Source: Calvatia gigantea | Lineage: Eukaryota; Basidiomycota; Agaricomycetes; Agaricales; Lycoperdaceae | Direction: 5' to 3' | Length of the DNA: 46,827 nt | NCBI GenBank assembly: GCA_025093985.1 | Contig: JACAAK010000036.1 | Coordinates: 1-46,827, forward strand | In this document: positions 41,085-46,827 of the stretch, piece by piece | How the letters are laid out: the number at the start of each line of letters is the position of its first letter | How positions within the stretch are numbered: position 1 is the stretch's first letter | Made by a program: the position numbers and the translations under genes | The notes under the pieces: model-generated | The model's input: the letters and a program-made list of their open reading frames with translations, nothing else | Databases searched by the model: none | What the model was told of the DNA's origin: nothing

Positions 41085-43367
41085 ATTGGAACAGCTTTTT
41101 CAGTTCTAATTAGATTAGAATTAGCTTCTCCTGGAGTACAATTTTTACAAGGAGATCATCAATTATTCAATGTAATAATTTCTGCTCACGCATTTATAAT
41201 GAGTACGCCGTTTCACTCCATTAACACTTGCAGTTTTACCTCACAGGGGGTTAACTTGTGTGTAGTAGGAATGATAATCTACCTGATTATTAATCACACA
41301 ACTTTCCTGCCTGGCCTATTAGAACCTAATAAGACTATTAGCGCTGTAGTAGGGTATAGAGATGTTTTACCAGTTATTCCGCATAATGAGGGAGAACATT
41401 GGAAAGTAGTCTTGCATGGTGACGTTAAGAAACTTGACACGCAATTCGTGGATAAGAAGGAACCTAGGGCACCAAGCGGATCAGTCTGCCCTGGCTTAGC
41501 TGAAGTAAACTCCCCACAAGGAGCGAAGGGTATCATTGGTATCATTAACGATGATAGCATCCTACTGGCTAAGGCGATCCCCAACGAGGGGAATGCAATT
41601 GCGCAAGCACCTAAACAAGACACCCTGAGGGCAACCACCGCCCTAAATCGAGATAATGGAGGAACTCGGGATGTCACCGCCTCTATCGACCCCAAAACCG
41701 ACAAGCGGGCACGGAGCCAGCGTAGTATCGCACCCCAGAGCGAAAAGGCTGGCAGCGTCAAGAACTCAAATCACAAAGGCGAAATTTTAGAGAATCAACT
41801 TTATAGAGTAGTTATAAGTGAATTGAACAAATACAAGGCCACGGATGGGAAATACAACGGAATTATCAGAATCATAGATTCTAAGATGTTACAAACCTGT
41901 TACTCCCTAATCAAGAGTAATCCGGGTAATATGACACCTGGAACTCAGGATATCACACTTGACGGTATCAATATTGAATGGTTTGACAAAACCGCAGTAA
42001 ATATAATGGCGGGTAGATTTAGATTCAGCCCTGCAAGACAAATCCTAATTCCTAAACCTAATAAACCCGGGGAACTAAGACCTTTACTTATAGCGAGCCC
42101 CAGAGAAAAGATCGTCCAAAAGGCCTTACAGGTTCTAATGAACGCAATCTTCGACCCGCATTTTAGTAAATCCTCATATGGATTCCGACCAGGGCGATCC
42201 TTAATAAACGCACTTAACAAAATCCATAAACGAGGAGGGCCTATGGCTTGGGCGATCAACGGAGACATTACCAAATGCTTCGATAGAATACCCCATGACA
42301 AAATAAAGTCTGCAGTCAAAGAAAGAATATCCTGCGCTAGAACCTTAACATTAATTGAGCGAGGAATAAAAGCAGGATATATTGACGAGAAAGGCCAACC
42401 AATTAAAACAAAAATTGGAACACCTCAAGGGAGCATATTATCACCTTTACTTTCTAATATTATTCTAGATAAATTGGACAAATATATTGAAAGTTTGGAC
42501 AGTGAACTAAATGTAGGAAAGAAACGAAAACCCAATCCAGCCTACACTAGATTGGAGGGTCTTCGAGGATACTACAAAAGGAGACAACCTGCCTTAGCGA
42601 ATAAATATCTAAAAATGATGAGATTATTACCTAAATTCGATAAGCATAACGAAGATTTCAGACGAGCTATCTATACCAGATATGCTGATGACTTCGTCAT
42701 CCTTCTGGCCTCAACTAGAAAATATGCATTATCACTTAAGGAGAAAATCGCCATCTTCCTTAAAGAAGCTTGCGGTTTGGAGTTAAACGACCAAAAGACC
42801 ACTATCACTAATACTAGAGATGGGGTAACGTTCCTAGGCGCCCAAATTAAGAAAAGAGATAACTCACCGATATTTAACTCGTTCCAAGGAAAAGCAGGAA
42901 ATAAAATAACGCGAAGATCAACTCTTCGAATGGCTGTTGATGCTCCCATCAAGCTGCTGATAGAAAAATTGATAAAAAACGGATTCGCTAGGCGAAACCA
43001 TTTAGCGTCTGTTCTTGCAAAGGGAAGACCCGACATGATTCACTTAACTCACTTTGATATAATCCGATTTTACAACAGTAAAATAACGGGATTATTAACC
43101 GCATATCGATTCGCCGGAAACTTTGCATTAATGGCTAGAGTCGTATGGGTACTAAGACAATCTTGTGCCCTAACCCTAGCGAGAAAATTTAAATTGAAAA
43201 CAATGAAAAAGGCCTTCGATAAATTTGGCTACGACTTGATCGACCCCGATACAGGAGTATTCTTAAACACCCCCGAGACCTTCTCGGCGACTTACGATTA
43301 CTCTTCTAGGCAAAGCCTACTCACGCAATATTTGAAAACCCAATCGAAGTGGCGGACCAAATCTTAA
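41082..43367 (+). CDS. Cox1 (from Met25)-RT frame (U16)
   Basis: 761 codons. Junction J15 shares an ATG (41082-41084) between the end of the U15 HNH gene and Met25 of Cox1, so the frame starts [10 protein letters not shown] and continues through Cox1 into the RT. The RT is identical to the reference. Confidence 0.8.
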   Translation: MIGTAFSVLIRLELASPGVQFLQGDHQLFNVIISAHAFIMSTPFHSINTCSFTSQGVNLCVVGMIIYLIINHTTFLPGLLEPNKTISAVVGYRDVLPVIPHNEGEHWKVVLHGDVKKLDTQFVDKKEPRAPSGSVCPGLAEVNSPQGAKGIIGIINDDSILLAKAIPNEGNAIAQAPKQDTLRATTALNRDNGGTRDVTASIDPKTDKRARSQRSIAPQSEKAGSVKNSNHKGEILENQLYRVVISELNKYKATDGKYNGIIRIIDSKMLQTCYSLIKSNPGNMTPGTQDITLDGINIEWFDKTAVNIMAGRFRFSPARQILIPKPNKPGELRPLLIASPREKIVQKALQVLMNAIFDPHFSKSSYGFRPGRSLINALNKIHKRGGPMAWAINGDITKCFDRIPHDKIKSAVKERISCARTLTLIERGIKAGYIDEKGQPIKTKIGTPQGSILSPLLSNIILDKLDKYIESLDSELNVGKKRKPNPAYTRLEGLRGYYKRRQPALANKYLKMMRLLPKFDKHNEDFRRAIYTRYADDFVILLASTRKYALSLKEKIAIFLKEACGLELNDQKTTITNTRDGVTFLGAQIKKRDNSPIFNSFQGKAGNKITRRSTLRMAVDAPIKLLIEKLIKNGFARRNHLASVLAKGRPDMIHLTHFDIIRFYNSKITGLLTAYRFAGNFALMARVVWVLRQSCALTLARKFKLKTMKKAFDKFGYDLIDPDTGVFLNTPETFSATYDYSSRQSLLTQYLKTQSKWRTKS

Positions 43368-43590
43368 AAACTACCTGGGCGGGTAAACTAACAAAAAGTA
43401 TACCATCAATATGTGCACTATGCGGAACAAGTGAAAAGGTCGAGATGCATCACCTAAGAAAAGCGGCTGATGTCCGAAATAAGATAAGAACTGGTAATCT
43501 CACATGGGCCCAATGGAAAGGAGCAGTTGCTAGAAAAAAAATACCCCTATGTAAATATCATCATGATTTACTGCACCAAGGGATGCTAAA
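41203..43590 (+). mobile_element. group II intron copy U16, 3' truncated
   Basis: Intron nt 1-2388, the deepest 3' loss. It ends inside the HNH frame at GCTAAA, six bases shared with cox1 exon 1, the longest microhomology in the array. Confidence 0.92.
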
Positions 43591-45934
43591 TTCAACTAAT
43601 GCTAAAGAAATTGGTACGCTATATTTAATATTTGCTGTATTTGCTGGTATGATTGGAACAGCTTTTTCAGTTCTAATTAGATTAGAATTAGCTTCTCCTG
43701 GAGTACAATTTTTACAAGGAGATCATCAATTATTCAATGTAATAATTTCTGCTCACGCATTTATAATGAGTACGCCGTTTCACTCCATTAACACTTGCAG
43801 TTTTACCTCACAGGGGGTTAACTTGTGTGTAGTAGGAATGATAATCTACCTGATTATTAATCACACAACTTTCCTGCCTGGCCTATTAGAACCTAATAAG
43901 ACTATTAGCGCTGTAGTAGGGTATAGAGATGTTTTACCAGTTATTCCGCATAATGAGGGAGAACATTGGAAAGTAGTCTTGCATGGTGACGTTAAGAAAC
44001 TTGACACGCAATTCGTGGATAAGAAGGAACCTAGGGCACCAAGCGGATCAGTCTGCCCTGGCTTAGCTGAAGTAAACTCCCCACAAGGAGCGAAGGGTAT
44101 CATTGGTATCATTAACGATGATAGCATCCTACTGGCTAAGGCGATCCCCAACGAGGGGAATGCAATTGCGCAAGCACCTAAACAAGACACCCTGAGGGCA
44201 ACCACCGCCCTAAATCGAGATAATGGAGGAACTCGGGATGTCACCGCCTCTATCGACCCCAAAACCGACAAGCGGGCACGGAGCCAGCGTAGTATCGCAC
44301 CCCAGAGCGAAAAGGCTGGCAGCGTCAAGAACTCAAATCACAAAGGCGAAATTTTAGAGAATCAACTTTATAGAGTAGTTATAAGTGAATTGAACAAATA
44401 CAAGGCCACGGATGGGAAATACAACGGAATTATCAGAATCATAGATTCTAAGATGTTACAAACCTGTTACTCCCTAATCAAGAGTAATCCGGGTAATATG
44501 ACACCTGGAACTCAGGATATCACACTTGACGGTATCAATATTGAATGGTTTGACAAAACCGCAGTAAATATAATGGCGGGTAGATTTAGATTCAGCCCTG
44601 CAAGACAAATCCTAATTCCTAAACCTAATAAACCCGGGGAACTAAGACCTTTACTTATAGCGAGCCCCAGAGAAAAGATCGTCCAAAAGGCCTTACAGGT
44701 TCTAATGAACGCAATCTTCGACCCGCATTTTAGTAAATCCTCATATGGATTCCGACCAGGGCGATCCTTAATAAACGCACTTAACAAAATCCATAAACGA
44801 GGAGGGCCTATGGCTTGGGCGATCAACGGAGACATTACCAAATGCTTCGATAGAATACCCCATGACAAAATAAAGTCTGCAGTCAAAGAAAGAATATCCT
44901 GCGCTAGAACCTTAACATTAATTGAGCGAGGAATAAAAGCAGGATATATTGACGAGAAAGGCCAACCAATTAAAACAAAAATTGGAACACCTCAAGGGAG
45001 CATATTATCACCTTTACTTTCTAATATTATTCTAGATAAATTGGACAAATATATTGAAAGTTTGGACAGTGAACTAAATGTAGGAAAGAAACGAAAACCC
45101 AATCCAGCCTACACTAGATTGGAGGGTCTTCGAGGATACTACAAAAGGAGACAACCTGCCTTAGCGAATAAATATCTAAAAATGATGAGATTATTACCTA
45201 AATTCGATAAGCATAACGAAGATTTCAGACGAGCTATCTATACCAGATATGCTGATGACTTCGTCATCCTTCTGGCCTCAACTAGAAAATATGCATTATC
45301 ACTTAAGGAGAAAATCGCCATCTTCCTTAAAGAAGCTTGCGGTTTGGAGTTAAACGACCAAAAGACCACTATCACTAATACTAGAGATGGGGTAACGTTC
45401 CTAGGCGCCCAAATTAAGAAAAGAGATAACTCACCGATATTTAACTCGTTCCAAGGAAAAGCAGGAAATAAAATAACGCGAAGATCAACTCTTCGAATGG
45501 CTGTTGATGCTCCCATCAAGCTGCTGATAGAAAAATTGATAAAAAACGGATTCGCTAGGCGAAACCATTTAGCGTCTGTTCTTGCAAAGGGAAGACCCGA
45601 CATGATTCACTTAACTCACTTTGATATAATCCGATTTTACAACAGTAAAATAACGGGATTATTAACCGCATATCGATTCGCCGGAAACTTTGCATTAATG
45701 GCTAGAGTCGTATGGGTACTAAGACAATCTTGTGCCCTAACCCTAGCGAGAAAATTTAAATTGAAAACAATGAAAAAGGCCTTCGATAAATTTGGCTACG
45801 ACTTGATCGACCCCGATACAGGAGTATTCTTAAACACCCCCGAGACCTTCTCGGCGACTTACGATTACTCTTCTAGGCAAAGCCTACTCACGCAATATTT
45901 GAAAACCCAATCGAAGTGGCGGACCAAATCTTAA
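43349..45934 (+). CDS. HNH-Cox1-RT chimeric frame (U16/U17 junction)
   Basis: 861 codons: 80 residues of HNH with all CxxC, EMHH and CxxHH residues kept, then Cox1 from Asn5 or so (NSTNAKEIG) to FIM, then the full RT of U17. It is the second HNH-Cox1-RT fusion in the window and was made at a different breakpoint from the one at 2886. Confidence 0.75.
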   Translation: MADQILKTTWAGKLTKSIPSICALCGTSEKVEMHHLRKAADVRNKIRTGNLTWAQWKGAVARKKIPLCKYHHDLLHQGMLNSTNAKEIGTLYLIFAVFAGMIGTAFSVLIRLELASPGVQFLQGDHQLFNVIISAHAFIMSTPFHSINTCSFTSQGVNLCVVGMIIYLIINHTTFLPGLLEPNKTISAVVGYRDVLPVIPHNEGEHWKVVLHGDVKKLDTQFVDKKEPRAPSGSVCPGLAEVNSPQGAKGIIGIINDDSILLAKAIPNEGNAIAQAPKQDTLRATTALNRDNGGTRDVTASIDPKTDKRARSQRSIAPQSEKAGSVKNSNHKGEILENQLYRVVISELNKYKATDGKYNGIIRIIDSKMLQTCYSLIKSNPGNMTPGTQDITLDGINIEWFDKTAVNIMAGRFRFSPARQILIPKPNKPGELRPLLIASPREKIVQKALQVLMNAIFDPHFSKSSYGFRPGRSLINALNKIHKRGGPMAWAINGDITKCFDRIPHDKIKSAVKERISCARTLTLIERGIKAGYIDEKGQPIKTKIGTPQGSILSPLLSNIILDKLDKYIESLDSELNVGKKRKPNPAYTRLEGLRGYYKRRQPALANKYLKMMRLLPKFDKHNEDFRRAIYTRYADDFVILLASTRKYALSLKEKIAIFLKEACGLELNDQKTTITNTRDGVTFLGAQIKKRDNSPIFNSFQGKAGNKITRRSTLRMAVDAPIKLLIEKLIKNGFARRNHLASVLAKGRPDMIHLTHFDIIRFYNSKITGLLTAYRFAGNFALMARVVWVLRQSCALTLARKFKLKTMKKAFDKFGYDLIDPDTGVFLNTPETFSATYDYSSRQSLLTQYLKTQSKWRTKS
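43591..43769 (+). pseudogene. cox1 exon 1 lacking its start (U17)
   Basis: Exon 1 from the fifth or sixth codon to its end. Only the MNWL codons are lost. The six shared bases GCTAAA lie at 43585-43590. Confidence 0.85.
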
Positions 45935-46361
45935 AAACTACCTGGGCGGGTAAACTAACAAAAAGTATACCATCAATATGTGCACTATGCGGAACAAGTG
46001 AAAAGGTCGAGATGCATCACCTAAGAAAAGCGGCTGATGTCCGAAATAAGATAAGAACTGGTAATCTCACATGGGCCCAATGGAAAGGAGCAGTTGCTAG
46101 AAAAAAAATACCCCTATGTAAATATCATCATGATTTACTGCACCAAGGGATGCTAAACCATTCAGATATGCAGAAAATAGCAAGATATCAAGGTGAAAGA
46201 AAATCATAAATGGTTTAATACACATCTGACAAGATATCCCACAATAGCGTACGCTACCCTCCACAACTTTACTATTTGTCCGTTTCTTGACGGGGAGAGC
46301 CGTATGATGGGAAACTATCACGTACGGTTCGGAGAGCAGTTCCGATGAGGGCTGACTCTAC
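43770..46361 (+). mobile_element. group II intron copy U17, complete
   Basis: 2592 bases, domain V at 46297-46330. It leads into exon 2 and the longest run of GIY-YIG intron, and is probably the native downstream edge of the array. Confidence 0.93.
45916..46209 (+). CDS. HNH endonuclease domain frame (U17)
   Basis: Complete, identical to 10749-11042. Confidence 0.7.
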   Translation: MADQILKTTWAGKLTKSIPSICALCGTSEKVEMHHLRKAADVRNKIRTGNLTWAQWKGAVARKKIPLCKYHHDLLHQGMLNHSDMQKIARYQGERKS

Positions 46362-46374
46362 TTTTCTTCATGGT
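46362..46374 (+). CDS. cox1 exon 2, 13-base microexon (U17)
   Basis: Same 13 bases as 13845-13857, here in what looks like the native arrangement: complete group II intron, microexon, next intron. Confidence 0.8.
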
Positions 46375-46827
46375 TAAAGACCAACACAATATTAATTTAA
46401 CATCAGTTATAAACATGCAAAGTAGTCTAGGTTCTTGCCAAAGGCAACAGCCTGCTAAAGATAGTTTAAGTAACGAACCTAATAAGGAACCGCACAAATA
46501 CACTAAGATTTTCATTCCTAATGCATTTCATAACCGAACTGAAATAGCTGCAGTAGCTAAGAAGGCTACAGGAGTTTATATTTTTAAAACCTCTACAGGT
46601 TCTTGCTATATAGGAAGCAGTATATCTTTGTATAATCGTGTTTGTTCTTATTTTATGCCATCTATTTTGGCTAAAAGTGATCGACGAGTTTTAAGATATT
46701 TTCATAAATATGGATTTAAGGATGTTAATTTAACTTTATGTATAATGGAGGATGGAGCAACATCACAAATGGCATTAGAATTAGAACAATATTTTATAAA
46801 TACACTAGCTCCAGATTTAAATGTAGA
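46370..46827 (+). CDS. GIY-YIG homing endonuclease of cox1 intron 2, partial
   Basis: The frame is continuous with exon 2 (Met of IFFMV) and still open at the window end after 152 codons. After a ~60-residue extension without recognised domain come GVY (68-70), CYIGSS (79-84), Arg90 and the ELEQYF block whose Glu (residue 139) is the likely catalytic acid. This is the GIY-YIG layout of group I intron homing endonucleases, which cut intronless alleles to spread the intron. The in-frame fusion to the upstream exon and the exon ending in T suggest a group I intron, but its RNA core lies outside the window. DNA-binding regions would also lie beyond the end. Confidence 0.85.
   Translation, partial: MVKDQHNINLTSVINMQSSLGSCQRQQPAKDSLSNEPNKEPHKYTKIFIPNAFHNRTEIAAVAKKATGVYIFKTSTGSCYIGSSISLYNRVCSYFMPSILAKSDRRVLRYFHKYGFKDVNLTLCIMEDGATSQMALELEQYFINTLAPDLNV

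Larger units (their letters stand above)
652..46361 (+). repeat. 17-copy head-to-tail array of the cox1 group II intron
   Basis: Seventeen copies of one RT gene lie in the same orientation, with HNH-frame starts at 2886, 5405, 7964, 10749, 13399, 16207, 18877, 21418, 24094, 27005, 29545, 32246, 35462, 37982, 40788, 43349 and 45916. Shared sequence appears identical except in U1, which has a one-base deletion at 2808-2811 and a ragged end. The breakpoints between copies all differ. The structure recalls amplified senDNA alpha of Podospora, but there the monomer is exactly the intron and its junctions are uniform. Confidence 0.95.

Noticed and set aside
652..46361. Satellite DNA, LTR element or CRISPR-like array
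   Set aside because: The unit is 2.5-3.2 kb, begins and ends with group II intron boundaries and exons, and has no terminal repeats or short regular spacers.

Overview
The window looks like fungal mitochondrial DNA. It carries the 5' part of cox1 (the first 64 residues of cytochrome c oxidase subunit 1, conserved through the SAHAFIM block), a group II intron with an in-frame reverse transcriptase (RT) reading frame, a 13-base second exon, and the start of a second intron with an in-frame GIY-YIG endonuclease. The wording of the Cox1 N-terminus ([29 protein letters not shown]) fits an early-diverging fungus better than Neurospora or Podospora, but that is a low-confidence impression. All Trp codons in the RT are TGG, so the sequence does not settle the genetic code.

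Layout: positions 1-650 are a low-quality, AT-rich left end. Its last ~190 bases are a heavily mutated copy of the cox1 leader and exon 1. From about 652 the sequence becomes clean. It then holds 17 head-to-tail copies (called U1 to U17 here) of the cox1 group II intron plus varying amounts of flanking DNA. Spacing between equivalent points is 2519 to 3216 bases. The intact intron is 2592 bases: it begins GTACG, encodes the RT, then an HNH domain in another frame, then a canonical domain V (intron nt 2528-2561) and domain VI with a bulged branch-point A (nt 2586), and it ends AC. Splicing gives a perfect Cox1 reading (HAFIM-IFFMV). Six copies are complete (U2, U4, U5, U6, U12, U17). Five lack the 5' end (U7, U8, U9, U11, U14), five lack the 3' end (U1, U10, U13, U15, U16) and one lacks both (U3). 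The right end runs out of U17 through exon 2 into the GIY-YIG intron, as expected for the native cox1 locus.

The main observation is that all 16 junctions between copies differ. Upstream breakpoints fall between intron nt 2388 and 409 bases past the intron. Downstream breakpoints fall between 323 bases before the intron and nt 331. Junctions show 0 to 6 bases of microhomology. Intron nt 331-2388, the RT core, is kept in every copy. Three upstream breakpoints lie 5 to 12 bases into exon 2, overlapping the +9/+10 position where group II intron endonucleases nick the second strand. The array resembles the amplified cox1 intron 1 DNA (senDNA alpha) of senescing Podospora, but it cannot come from rolling-circle copying of one circle. 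Candidate origins are homologous recombination among many different circles, template switching by the intron RT, or an assembly path through a heterogeneous population. The clean array next to a raw-read-like left end makes the assembly question central.
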